The notes under the pieces are model-generated. The model did not search any database and was not told the DNA's origin. It saw only the letters and a list, made by a program, of their open reading frames with translations. Shown piece after piece: positions 35,447 through 43,995 of a stretch of DNA of 64,000 nt. Position numbers and translations under genes: made by a program. The first letter of the stretch is position 1, and every line of letters begins with the position of its first letter. This DNA is from Streptomyces sedi (GTDB taxonomy: Bacteria; Actinomycetota; Actinomycetes; Streptomycetales; Streptomycetaceae): the NCBI RefSeq assembly GCF_006335015.1, contig NZ_VDGT01000001.1, forward strand, positions 496,001-560,000. The letters are read 5' to 3'.

Positions 35447-36307
35447 TCACTCGCGCGGTTCCCCGCGCCCCTCCCACGCCCGCGAGCCGACCACGGACAG
35501 GAGCTGGAGCCGTTCGTAGCTCTCGGTGCCCGGCTCGGCCGTGTAGACGAGGAGCCGGTGGGACTGGTCGAGGTCGAGCAGCGACTGGCAGCTCAGCTCC
35601 AGCCGCCCGACCTCGGGGTGGACGAAGCGCTTGACCGCGTCCGGTCGCACCCCCACCCGGTGTTCGTCCCACAGCGCGCGGAACTCCTCACTCCTCGGGT
35701 AGAGCAGCTCCGCCAGACGCGCGGCCCTGGAGTCGGGGCCGCGCAGCCCGGCGATCTCACGCAGGCCGCAGCCGAAGAGCCGGGAGAGCGCCGGATGGTC
35801 CTCCGGGGCGTAGAGCCGCCGGGAGTCCGGGTCGGTGAACCAGCGGTAGCCGATGCTGCGTTCGGGCCCGGTGAACCGGGTGGTGTCGCCGGTCAGGGCG
35901 ACGGCCAGCGGGGTCTGGCGCAGCGTCTCCCCCAGTTCCGTGACGATCTCGGCGGGGGTGTCGTCCAGCCGGTCGAGGATGCGCAGCATCCCGGGGCTGA
36001 CATGGTCGCTGGCCGGGCCCCTCGGCGGCGGGTTGTGGCCGGCCAGCCGGAACAGGTGGTCGCGCTCGACGACGGAGAGGTGCAGCCCCTGGGCGATGGA
36101 AGCGATCATGTCGGGCGAGGGCTGGGGGCCCCTCTCCCGTTCCAGCCGGGCGTAGTAGTCGGTCGACATGTGGCAGAGGAAGGCCACCTCCTCGCGGCGC
36201 AGCCCGTCGGTCCTGCGCCGCCGACCGCGCGGCAGCCCGACGTCCTCCGGTTGGAGCGACTCGCGCCGCCGCCGCAGGAACGCCGCGAGCCCGGTCCTGT
36301 CGATCAC
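35447..36307 (-). CDS. XRE regulator with MmyB-like ligand-binding domain
   Basis: A 286-residue protein: helix-turn-helix ([46 protein letters not shown]) and a C-terminal MmyB/PAS-like domain ([48 protein letters not shown]). GTG start with GGGGAGAA upstream. The last residues (RGEPRE) are encoded by a copy of the dispersed GTTCCCCGCGCCCC element. Divergent from the SDR gene, its probable target: this pairing is very common in actinobacteria. Confidence 0.9.
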   Translation of the reverse strand: MIDRTGLAAFLRRRRESLQPEDVGLPRGRRRRTDGLRREEVAFLCHMSTDYYARLERERGPQPSPDMIASIAQGLHLSVVERDHLFRLAGHNPPPRGPASDHVSPGMLRILDRLDDTPAEIVTELGETLRQTPLAVALTGDTTRFTGPERSIGYRWFTDPDSRRLYAPEDHPALSRLFGCGLREIAGLRGPDSRAARLAELLYPRSEEFRALWDEHRVGVRPDAVKRFVHPEVGRLELSCQSLLDLDQSHRLLVYTAEPGTESYERLQLLSVVGSRAWEGRGEPRE

Positions 36308-36554
36308 GCGCGTTCTCCCCGCTCCCGTGTCGTGCCGGCGACGCGCGTCGCCGGCTACCGCCTTTGTACCGCCGGAACGGTGCGGCAGCCACGGCCCGCC
36401 GATCCCCCCTTGCCGGTCCACCCGCCGGTGGACCGGGGGCGCCGGGGGCCGGCGGATCAGTGGACCGGGAAGTCCTGGATGTCGCCGGCGGACTCGCCGA
36501 CGGTGGATCGGGGACGACACCGTCCGCACCGCGAGACCGCCAGGAGGAGCCGCA

Positions 36555-37502
36555 ATGGCCCGCACCACGCCCTCGTTCACCGTTCCCGACCTCTCCGGCA
36601 GGCGCGCCGTCGTCACCGGGGGAAGCGACGGCATCGGGCTCGGCATCGCGCGGCGGCTCGCCGCCGCCGGGGCCGAGGTCGTGCTGCCGGTGCGCGACCC
36701 CGGGAAGGGCGAGGCGGCGCTCGCCTCGATCCGGGAGAGCGTCCCGGACGCCGAGGTCTCCCTCCGCCGGCTGGACCTCGCCTCGCTCGCCTCTGTGGCG
36801 GAGCTGGCCGGGACGCTGCGGGACGAGGGGCGCCCGATCCAGCTGCTGATCAACAACGCGGGCGTGATGACCCCGCCCGCGCGGCGGACCACCGTCGACG
36901 GGTTCGAGCTACAGCTCGGCACCAACCACCTCGGGCACTTCGCGCTGGTCACCGGGCTGCTGCCGCTGCTGAAGGAGGGCCGGGCGCGGGTGACCTCGCA
37001 GATCAGCGTCGCGGCCAACCGGAACTCCCTCCACTGGTCGGACCCGCAGTGGGAGCGCTCGTACCGGGCCTTCCCCGCCTACAGCCAGTCCAAGATCGCG
37101 CTCGGGCTCTTCGGCCTCGCGCTCGACCGGCGCAGCCGGGCCGAGGGATGGGGCGTCACCAGCAACCTCGCCCATCCGGGCGTCGCCCCGACCAGCCTGC
37201 TCGCCGCGCGCCCCGAGACGGGCCGCGAGCGGGACGGCCGCGACGTGCGGCTGATCCGGGCGCTCTCCGCGCGGGGGCTTCTCGTCGGCACGGTCGACAG
37301 CGCGGCGCTGCCCGCGCTGTACGCCGCCACCTCGCCCGACGCGCTGGGCGGGCGGCTCTACGGCCCCAGCGGTCCCGGGCATCTCGGCGGGCCGCCCGCC
37401 GAGCAGCGGATGTACCGCCGGCTGCGCGACGAGGCGGAGGGGGAACGGGTCTGGCGGTTCTCCGAGGAGCTGGTCGACGGCGCGCCGCGCGCCGCCCGCT
37501 GA
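36555..37502 (+). CDS. Short-chain dehydrogenase/reductase
   Basis: A 315-residue SDR: cofactor motif [21 protein letters not shown] at about residue 98, and catalytic Tyr-x-x-x-Lys in AYSQSK, with the Ser provided by ISVAAN. Length fits the RDH/WW-oxidoreductase-like group. AGGAGGAGCC lies before the ATG. Probably regulated by the divergent MmyB-like protein. Confidence 0.9.
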   Translation: MARTTPSFTVPDLSGRRAVVTGGSDGIGLGIARRLAAAGAEVVLPVRDPGKGEAALASIRESVPDAEVSLRRLDLASLASVAELAGTLRDEGRPIQLLINNAGVMTPPARRTTVDGFELQLGTNHLGHFALVTGLLPLLKEGRARVTSQISVAANRNSLHWSDPQWERSYRAFPAYSQSKIALGLFGLALDRRSRAEGWGVTSNLAHPGVAPTSLLAARPETGRERDGRDVRLIRALSARGLLVGTVDSAALPALYAATSPDALGGRLYGPSGPGHLGGPPAEQRMYRRLRDEAEGERVWRFSEELVDGAPRAAR

Positions 37503-37548
37503 CCCGCGCCTTTCGCGGCGCGGGTCGGCGCGGGGCTTGCGCGGCGGT

Positions 37549-39816
37549 TCAGTCGGAACGGGCCGCCGACGACAGCGGCGCCGGGGCGTCGTCCGGCGCG
37601 GCTGCCGGCGGCGCCCCGGCGGACGGCGCCTCGTGCAGGCCGAAGCGGTCGTGCACGCGGCGCAGCGCGGGCGGCGCCCACCACATCGCCTCGCCGCCCA
37701 GCCTCATCGCGGCCGGCAGCAGCGCGCCCCTGATCAGCGTCGCGTCCATCAGCACGGCGAGCGGCAGGCCGACGCCCAGCGCCTGCATGAAGGAGATCTC
37801 GGAGATCAGGAACGCGAGGAAGACCACCGAGAGCGCGACCGCCGCCGCCGTCACGATCCGGCCCACGCGTTCCAGTCCGACCGCGACCGCCGCGGTGGGG
37901 TCGGCGCCGCCCTCGTACTCCTCGCGGATGCGGGAGAGCAGGAAGACCTGGTAGTCCATGCCGAGCCCGAAGGCGCAGGCGAAGAGGAGCACCGGGACCG
38001 TGGAGACCACCTCGCCGGTGACGGTGAAGCCCAGCAGCCCGGAGAGGTGGCCGTCCTGGAAGCCCCAGACCAGCACGCCGAACGCGGCCGTCAGCCCGAG
38101 CGCGCTCAGCAGCATCGCGACGAACGGCAGCAGCACGCTGCCGGTCAGCAGGAAGAGCAGCACCACCATCGCGGCCAGCAGCGTCAGACCGGCGACGGGC
38201 AGCCGGTCCAGGATGCTGTCCGTGCTGTCCATGGCCACCGCGACCCGGCCGCCCACCTCGGCCTCGCCGGGCGCCTCCACCGCGCGGACGGCCCGCACCA
38301 GCTCCTCAAGGGCGCTGTTGCCGACCGCGTCGGGCACCACCCGCAACGCGGTCGCCCCGCCGTCGGCCGAGACCGTTCCCGCGTGCGCGGGCCCTGGCGC
38401 GGCGACCGGCACGCCGTCCGCGTAGGAGCCGGTCGGGGCGTCCACCCGGGCGACGTCGTCCAGTTGGGACAGCCGCACCGCGTAGGCGCCGAGTCGGTCG
38501 GTGTTCTCCTCCGGCGGCAGCGAGGGCAGCACGACGGAGAGCGCCTCGGACTCGCCGGCGTCGAAGTCGGCCCGCAGCTCCTCGGCGACCTGCCGTCCCG
38601 CCGAGGACTCCGGAAGCCCGCGCTCGTCGGCGCTGCCCAGCTTGATGTCCAGGAACGGAGCCCCGAGGACCAGCAGAAGCAACGTGCCCAGCGTGGCCAC
38701 CGGCACCGCCCTGCGCATCACCACCGAGGCCAGCCGGTGCCAGAACCCGTTCTCCACCGGGTCGCCCGCCGGGGAGCCGCCGCGCCGCCGCAGCATCCGG
38801 CCGGCGTTGGCACGCGGCCCGAGCACGGCCAGCAGCACCGGCAGCACCGTCAACGTGACCAGGGCCGTCAGCAGCGAGACCGCGATGCCCGCGTACGCCA
38901 TGGAACGCAGCGCCAGCGCCGGGAACCAGGCGAGGCTGGCCAGGGTGACGGCGACGGTGACCGCGGAGAAGATCACGGTGCGGCCGGCGGAGAGCATCAT
39001 CAGCCGGATCGCCTCGGCCTGTTCCCGGCCGGCCGCCAGCTCCTCCCGGTAGCGGTTGACCATCAACAGGCTGTAGTCCACGGCCAGTCCGAGACCGAGC
39101 ACGGTGACCACGTTCACCGCGAAGACCGACAGGTCCGTCACGCCCGCCAGCATCCACAGCAGCCCCAGCGTCCACAGGATCGTGACGACCCCCACGGCCA
39201 GCGGCAGCGCGGCGGCCAGCAGGCTGCCGAAGACGGCGATCAGCACGACCAGCAGCAGCGGGAAGGCGAGCAGTTCGCCGCGGATCGCGTCACGTTCGCT
39301 CAGTTCGCTCAACTCCTGGTTGATGACGGCCGGTCCGCCGAAGGTGACCTCGACGCCCTCCGCCACCTCGCCCTCGTACGCGGGCTCCAGGTCGGCGAGC
39401 CGCTTTCCCGCCTCGGTCTCGTCGCCCTCGACCGCGGCGAGCACCAGCGCCGCGTCGCCGTCCTCGGCGCGCAGCCCGGGCGAGGGCGCCTCGTCCCAGT
39501 AGGAGACGACCTGCGCCACCCCGTCCTCGGCCGCCAGCCGCCCCGCGAGGTCGGCGCCGGTCGCGGCCACGCCCGGGTCGTCGACGCCGTCCTCGGCGCG
39601 GACCAGCAGCACCAGGTTCAGCTCCTCGCGGCCGAAGCGCTCCGCGAGGGCGTCGGCGGCCCGGCTGGACTCGGCCGCGGGGTCGTTGAAGCCGCCGCCC
39701 TTCAGCCGGTCGAAGAGCACCCCTCCCGTGCCGGCGCCGGCCAGTGCCAGCACCACAGCAACCAGCAGTACGGCGCGGCGCCGCCGCAGCAGCACAGCGC
39801 CCAGTCGTCCCAACAT
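37549..39816 (-). CDS. MMPL-family RND exporter
   Basis: A 755-residue MmpL-type membrane protein: N-terminal helix, periplasmic-type loop, a block of helices with FAVNVVTVLGLGLAVDYSLLMVNRYREEL, a second loop and a second block with FACAFGLGMDYQVFLLSRIREEY. The paired GLGxDYxxF/L motifs are proton-relay signatures. Such transporters export lipids or hydrophobic metabolites. ATG at 39816 follows CGGAGCTGGC. Monocistronic. Confidence 0.92.
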   Translation of the reverse strand: MLGRLGAVLLRRRRAVLLVAVVLALAGAGTGGVLFDRLKGGGFNDPAAESSRAADALAERFGREELNLVLLVRAEDGVDDPGVAATGADLAGRLAAEDGVAQVVSYWDEAPSPGLRAEDGDAALVLAAVEGDETEAGKRLADLEPAYEGEVAEGVEVTFGGPAVINQELSELSERDAIRGELLAFPLLLVVLIAVFGSLLAAALPLAVGVVTILWTLGLLWMLAGVTDLSVFAVNVVTVLGLGLAVDYSLLMVNRYREELAAGREQAEAIRLMMLSAGRTVIFSAVTVAVTLASLAWFPALALRSMAYAGIAVSLLTALVTLTVLPVLLAVLGPRANAGRMLRRRGGSPAGDPVENGFWHRLASVVMRRAVPVATLGTLLLLVLGAPFLDIKLGSADERGLPESSAGRQVAEELRADFDAGESEALSVVLPSLPPEENTDRLGAYAVRLSQLDDVARVDAPTGSYADGVPVAAPGPAHAGTVSADGGATALRVVPDAVGNSALEELVRAVRAVEAPGEAEVGGRVAVAMDSTDSILDRLPVAGLTLLAAMVVLLFLLTGSVLLPFVAMLLSALGLTAAFGVLVWGFQDGHLSGLLGFTVTGEVVSTVPVLLFACAFGLGMDYQVFLLSRIREEYEGGADPTAAVAVGLERVGRIVTAAAVALSVVFLAFLISEISFMQALGVGLPLAVLMDATLIRGALLPAAMRLGGEAMWWAPPALRRVHDRFGLHEAPSAGAPPAAAPDDAPAPLSSAARSD

Positions 39817-40100
39817 GCCAGCTCCGCTTCGCAGGTGTTCGTTTCGCTTTCCCGTACGACAGATCCGACCGGAGCGGCTGTGACACCGGACGCCCCCGGG
39901 GCGGCGAATGAGACCCGGATCACGTGCCTCCCCGCCGCGGCGCCGCGTCAACGAACGGCGACGAGGTGACCGTTTCGCCCCGTTGAGCGGAGCCCGGGGC
40001 GGCGGGAGGATGGGAGGCGGCCACCGGATGGGGCTGAGCGCGGCGTCACGGGACGGGTCGCGCGCCGGCGGTTTCCCAGCCCTACCCTGGAGCAGCCCCC

Positions 40101-40868
40101 ATGCACACCCGTGTCCGAAACCCCAGGGCGGCCGTGGCCGCCTCCGCACTGCTCACCCTGGTCGGCGCCCTGTTGCTGACCCTGCTGGCCTCCCCCGCGC
40201 GGGCCGCCGAGTCGTCGTCGGCCCCGGCCGCCGAACCGACGCGGATCATGGCGCTCGGGGACTCGATCACCGGCTCCCCCGGCTGTTGGCGCGCCCTGCT
40301 CTGGCAGGACCTGCGGGACGCCGGCTACACCGACGGCGTGGACTTCGTCGGCTCTCGCGCCCCCGACGGCTGCGGCTTCGACTTCGACGGCGAACACGAG
40401 GGCCACGGCGGCATCCTGGCCACCGGCATCGTCCGCGACAACCTGCTGCCCGGCTGGATGGCCGGCGCCGACCCGGACGTGGTGATGATGACGCTGGGCA
40501 CCAACGACGTGTGGAGCGGACTGCCGACGGAGAACGTGCTGGAGGCCTACACGACGATGGTCGGCCAGATGCGCGCCCACAACCCGGACGTGCGGGTGCT
40601 GGTCGCCCAGATCCTGCCGATGAACCCCAACGGCTGCGCCGACTGCGGAAGCAGAGTGGTCGAACTCAACGCGGCGATCCCCGGCTGGGCCGCCGCGCTG
40701 TCCACGGCCGACTCCCCGCTGACCGTGGTCGACCTGTGGACCGGCTTCGACACCGCGACCGACACGGCGGACGGCGTCCACCCCAACGACGCCGGCATCC
40801 GCAAGATGGCCGACACCTGGTACCCGGCGCTGACCGGCGTGCTGGACGGCCTCGCCGCCGTCGCCTGA
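40101..40868 (+). CDS. Secreted SGNH/GDSL-type esterase
   Basis: A 255-residue exported hydrolase. Signal peptide residues 1-36 (cleavage after SPARA). SGNH blocks: MALGDSIT (Ser), GGIL (Gly region), TLGTNDVW (Asn), DGVHPNDAG (Asp/His). Six cysteines (for example GCADCG) suggest disulfides. It probably hydrolyses esters or glycan O-acetyl groups outside the cell. Confidence 0.92.
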   Translation: MHTRVRNPRAAVAASALLTLVGALLLTLLASPARAAESSSAPAAEPTRIMALGDSITGSPGCWRALLWQDLRDAGYTDGVDFVGSRAPDGCGFDFDGEHEGHGGILATGIVRDNLLPGWMAGADPDVVMMTLGTNDVWSGLPTENVLEAYTTMVGQMRAHNPDVRVLVAQILPMNPNGCADCGSRVVELNAAIPGWAAALSTADSPLTVVDLWTGFDTATDTADGVHPNDAGIRKMADTWYPALTGVLDGLAAVA

Positions 40869-40891
40869 CCGCGACTTCACACACGGTCGGT

Positions 40892-40928
40892 CCGAGGGCC
40901 GGTGAGGCGGCGCCTCACCGGCCCTCGG
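40892..40928. terminator. Bidirectional hairpin terminator
   Basis: 18-bp inverted repeat CCGAGGGCCGGTGAGGCG with a one-base centre, between the convergent SGNH esterase and anti-sigma genes. Confidence 0.78.
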
Positions 40929-40985
40929 AGGCACGCGGCAGTGCGCGCACGCCGGGCACGCGCCGTGGCGGGGAGGCAGGGGACC

Positions 40986-41720
40986 CTACGGAACCTCGTA
41001 TCCCAGGTCCTCGTTGTCGTTCGCGGGGACGCAACAGTTCGCGAAGTCGAACGGCGCGCCCTCCTCGTCGTAGGCCACGACCTCGAAGCCGGTGTCGATC
41101 TCGGAGCTGTGCAGCGGGTCGAGAAAGTAGACGCCCCAGTCCTCCCCCTCCAGGGCGACCACCGTGGCCTCGACCGTGGTCGACTCCCCGTGCGGCAGCA
41201 CCTCGATCCGCGACGGCGGTCCGTCGTCGGAACGCCACGTGCCGCCGATCAGGGAAGGCTCTCCCTCATCCATCTCCAGGTGCAGGCTGATGCTGTCGAC
41301 GCCGAGGTTGTCGCCTGAGACGCCCCGCGCTTCCTCGACGGCCTCGTCGAAGGAGTCCGGCGAGGAGAGCACGTAGTTCTGCCGCCCTTCCGCCAGCAGC
41401 CCCACTACCAGGGCATCGTTGATCGCGACCGGCTCCGCCGGACCGACCTCCAGCACCTCTCCCGGCGCGCCGACGACGGGCGGCGCGGCCTCCCCCCGGG
41501 CGCCGTCCTCGCCACCCCACCACGACGGAGCCGACGCGAGCACCACGCCCAACACTCCCGCGGCCCCCGCGCTCCCCACGGCAAGCGCCCGCCGACGCGC
41601 CCTGAGATGCCGCCCCCGACGCACGATCCGATCCACCGGGACGGGACCCGCCTCGACCTCCTGCGCCGCATGACGCAACTCCACCAGGAGCGAGTCATCC
41701 TCGCTCCACTCGTTCGGCAC
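40986..41720 (-). CDS. Putative membrane anti-sigma factor with ectodomain homologous to the neighbouring exported protein
   Basis: A 244-residue single-pass protein. Residues 1-43 are a short cytoplasmic part (SEDDSLLVELRHAAQEV..., RGRHLRARRR), a transmembrane helix follows, and about 170 residues lie outside. The outer domain shares with the exported protein at 42932-43501 the motifs IND, GLLxEGxQNYVxSxP, FxEAVEEAxG, SISL, GxWRSDxGxP, ALEGED-WGxYxxDP and VxAxDxEG. GTG at 41720 is chosen because GGAGGTGA sits five bases upstream; the GTG at 41729 would abut the GGAG. Coupled to the sigma gene. Anti-sigma role is inferred from operon position; there is no zinc motif. Confidence 0.72.
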   Translation of the reverse strand: MPNEWSEDDSLLVELRHAAQEVEAGPVPVDRIVRRGRHLRARRRALAVGSAGAAGVLGVVLASAPSWWGGEDGARGEAAPPVVGAPGEVLEVGPAEPVAINDALVVGLLAEGRQNYVLSSPDSFDEAVEEARGVSGDNLGVDSISLHLEMDEGEPSLIGGTWRSDDGPPSRIEVLPHGESTTVEATVVALEGEDWGVYFLDPLHSSEIDTGFEVVAYDEEGAPFDFANCCVPANDNEDLGYEVP

Positions 41721-41725
41721 GTTCG

Positions 41726-42250
41726 TCACCTCCTACTCCCTGCATGGCGCAACGCGCCAACAGCCGGGTCGGCGCGCAGCTTCTCCAGGCCGCGCGCCGA
41801 CCGGCTCCGCACGGTGCCGAGCCGAATCCCCAGCAACGCCGCGACCTCGGTCTCCGTACGGTCCTCCACATAACGCAACACCACCGCCGCGCGTTGCTTG
41901 ACCGGCAACCGCTGCAACGCCCCCGCCAGCACGTCCCGGGCCAGAATGTCCTCTGTCCGATCCCGGTCGGCGCGCTCGGGGAACCGGGTCGTCAACCACT
42001 CGAAGACCCGAAGCCCACGTACCCGGTCACGATGCGCGTTGATCATGACTCGCCACACATAGGCATCGCGGTCACTGGCCTGCGCGACCCGGCGCCACTG
42101 GACGTATGACTTCGCCAACACGGTCTGCACCAGGTCTTCCGCGTCGTGGTGGTTGCCGGTCAGCAGGAAGGCGGTGCGCAGCAACCGGGGCCACCGGTCG
42201 ACCGCGAAACTCCTGAACTCGGCCTCGTCGGCTTCGGATGTTCGAGTCAT
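41726..42250 (-). CDS. ECF RNA polymerase sigma factor, SigE family
   Basis: A 174-residue sigma factor. Region 2: RLLRTAFLLTGNHHDAEDLVQTVLAKSYVQW, with AYVWRVMINAHRDRVR; region 4: RLPVKQRAAVVLRYVEDRTETEVAALLGIRLGTVRSRSARGLEKL. This matches the streptomycete SigE-family subgroup of ECF factors. It lies 25 bases after the small exported-protein gene and five bases before the anti-sigma start; its final codons AGG AGG TGA supply the downstream ribosome site. Its own ribosome site is poor, suggesting coupling. Confidence 0.92.
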   Translation of the reverse strand: MTRTSEADEAEFRSFAVDRWPRLLRTAFLLTGNHHDAEDLVQTVLAKSYVQWRRVAQASDRDAYVWRVMINAHRDRVRGLRVFEWLTTRFPERADRDRTEDILARDVLAGALQRLPVKQRAAVVLRYVEDRTETEVAALLGIRLGTVRSRSARGLEKLRADPAVGALRHAGSRR

Positions 42251-42275
42251 GTGGGGGAATTACCGATTCTCTGCG

Positions 42276-42638
42276 TCAGTTGAGCGCTTCGTCCTCGTTC
42301 TCGTCGCCGTCCTGGAACAGCGACTCGGGGTCGATCGGCTCCCCGTCCTGGCTCTCCTCGACCAGCTCCTCCATGTGGGCCCCCATCGCCTCGTTCTCCT
42401 CGGTCGCTTCCTCGACGTCGTTGTCGACCTCGATCTCGTCGAGCACGTTGCCGTCGGCGTCGGTGGCGGTGAACGCCTCGGCCTCCACGGCCTCGTAGGC
42501 CGCGGCCTCGATCGGTTCGAGCGCCCCGCGCTCCTCCGCGTCGTCCGCGGTGGCGGTCTGCGAGAAGAGGAAACCGGCCCCGGCGACCGCGACAGCGCTC
42601 GCGATCACGGTGCGCCGCAGGGTGGTCCTGGCAATCAT
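42276..42638 (-). CDS. Small exported acidic protein, internally deleted paralogue
   Basis: A 120-residue exported protein. Residues 1-32 (MIARTTLRRTVIASAVAVAG...) are almost identical to the signal peptide of the protein at 42932-43501. Then YEAVE, which in the larger paralogue begins the domain, is joined directly to a segment matching its end (FTATDADGNVLDE against VTATDDEGNVIDE), so about 120 central residues are missing. An acidic tail rich in Glu/Asp follows. First gene of the operon with the ECF sigma and anti-sigma genes. GGAGGG precedes the ATG. Confidence 0.75.
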   Translation of the reverse strand: MIARTTLRRTVIASAVAVAGAGFLFSQTATADDAEERGALEPIEAAAYEAVEAEAFTATDADGNVLDEIEVDNDVEEATEENEAMGAHMEELVEESQDGEPIDPESLFQDGDENEDEALN

Positions 42639-42639
42639 G

Positions 42640-42735
42640 AGGCCCTCCGAAGGGTCCCGTCGTTCGATCCGTCCCCCTTCAGACGCCGACCGACCCCCTC
42701 AACTATCCGCTCGTCCGAAGATATTTTCTCCGCCC
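42640..42735 (-). promoter_or_regulatory. Duplicated promoter/5' leader, copy 1 (sigma operon)
   Basis: Aligns without gaps over about 80 bases with 43503-43597: shared CGGACGAG, GGATAG (possible -10) about 17 bases after an A-rich GAGAAA/GGAAAA, and GACGGGACCCTT(T/C)GGAGGGCCTC at the ribosome site, where CCCT/AGGG can form a small stem over GGAGGG. Suggests both genes share one regulator. Confidence 0.5.
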
Positions 42736-42761
42736 CACCGGAGCCGACGCGAGCCCGACGA

Positions 42762-42797
42762 CGGACACCCCCGCGCCATGGGGCGCGGGAGTGTCCG
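42762..42797 (-). terminator. Terminator after the larger exported-protein gene
   Basis: CGGACAC and CCCGCGCC pair with GGCGCGGG and GTGTCCG (one C-A mismatch, four-base loop). It lies 135 bases after the stop of the gene ending at 42932 and just before the promoter copy of the sigma operon. Confidence 0.65.
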
Positions 42798-42931
42798 AAG
42801 CAGAGCGTTCTCGATCCACGTGCCGGGCACGTTCCGTCACCCGTCGCGCCTCCGCAGACAGCGGGGGCGCGTACTCCTGGCACGTGCGCCGCCGAGAAAG
42901 GTCAGAGAAAGGAAGTCACCGGGAGTCCGGC

Positions 42932-43501
42932 TCACTTCTCCTCTTCGGCGCCGACGTGGACCTCGTCGATCACGTTGCCCTCGTCGTCGGTGGCGGTGAC
43001 GGTGTAGCCGTCGGCCTCGACGCCCGCGGCGGCCGGGTCGAAGTAGTAGGCGCCCCAGCCGTCCTCGCCCTCAAGCGCCAGCGGCTGCGCGCCGTAGCCG
43101 AAGTCCTGGCCGTCAGGGGTGACGGTGATGTGCGGCACACCCTGGTCGCTGCGCCAGGCGCCGGCGAACAGCTCGCTGTCGTCCTCGGTGTTGAGGAACG
43201 TGGAGAGGCTGATGCTCTCGGGGTCGATGTCGTCGCCCTCCAGGCCCTTGGCCTCCTCCACGGCCTCGGCGAACCCCGCCGGGTCGGAGACGACGTAGTT
43301 CTGCTCGCCCTCGGGCAGCAGACCGATCGACCAGTCATCGTTGATCTCCACCGCCTCGTAGGGCGCGACCTTCACCACGTCCATTCCACCGAGCGTCTCC
43401 GCCTCGTCCGCGTTCGCGGTCTGGGAGAAGAGGAAACCGGCCCCGGCAACGGCGACAGCGCTCGCGATCACGGTGCGCTTCAGCGTGGTCCTGGCAATCA
43501 T
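42932..43501 (-). CDS. Exported protein homologous to the anti-sigma ectodomain
   Basis: A 189-residue exported protein: signal peptide 1-31 (MIARTTLKRTVIASAVAVAG..., cleavage near NADEA), then an acidic domain of about 155 residues with GLLPEGEQNYVVSDP, FAEAVEEAKGLEGDD, SISLSTFLN, GAWRSDQGVP, LALEGEDGWGAYYFDP and TATDDEGNVIDEV. No cysteine, no known domain. The same motifs form the outer domain of the putative anti-sigma factor. Own transcript with a leader duplicated from the sigma operon. Possible ligand, competitor or decoy of that sensor. Confidence 0.78.
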   Translation of the reverse strand: MIARTTLKRTVIASAVAVAGAGFLFSQTANADEAETLGGMDVVKVAPYEAVEINDDWSIGLLPEGEQNYVVSDPAGFAEAVEEAKGLEGDDIDPESISLSTFLNTEDDSELFAGAWRSDQGVPHITVTPDGQDFGYGAQPLALEGEDGWGAYYFDPAAAGVEADGYTVTATDDEGNVIDEVHVGAEEEK

Positions 43502-43502
43502 G

Positions 43503-43597
43503 AGGCCCTCCAAAGGGTCCCGTCGTTTGGTCTGTCGTACCTCAGACGTGACCTCGGGCCCGAACCTATCCCCTCGTCCGCGGGAGTTTTTCCGCCG
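43503..43597 (-). promoter_or_regulatory. Duplicated promoter/5' leader, copy 2
   Basis: Second copy of the leader described at 42640-42735, 863 bases away, ahead of the larger exported-protein gene. Conservation extends well upstream of the ribosome site, so it is more than shared coding sequence. Confidence 0.5.
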
Positions 43598-43609
43598 GGG
43601 CGCGTGCCG

Positions 43610-43732
43610 CTACGCCGGCGGGCGGGGCCTGGGGCGGTCGGGGCCGGGCGGGGGCGGCGGGACGGGGTCGGGCGGGGGTGCGGGCTTCGGGGGAACGGGG
43701 TCCGGCTCGGGCCCCGGCCTCGGGGTGCTCAT
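43610..43732 (-). CDS. Small proline-rich protein
   Basis: A possible 40-residue protein (MSTPRPGPEPDPVPP... ending RPRPRPPA), nearly half proline, with GAGGGAGGG eleven bases before the ATG. Short Pro/Asp-rich peptides of this kind recur in streptomycetes, but low-complexity sequence can mimic a gene. It lies in the divergent region upstream of the Mrp operon. Confidence 0.4.
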   Translation of the reverse strand: MSTPRPGPEPDPVPPKPAPPPDPVPPPPPGPDRPRPRPPA

Positions 43733-43995
43733 CGTGTGCCCTCCCTCGACCTCGGCGACAGGGGAGCGTGCCGGGTACCCGCCGCCGTTCGCCCCCAAAC
43801 GGCGCGACCCTCCGGCCGGCGACACGCGACACGCGACCGGAGCACGCTGTGCGCGGTTGCGCGGGCTCGGCCCGGGATGATCGAAACCGTGCCATTCCGT
43901 CAGGAAGCCCCCGGATCGGTGGCGTGGCGGTTTCACCGAGGACGCCTCGGGCACGCGCCGGGAAGTCGCGAAACCATAACGAAGGAGGGCGGAAG

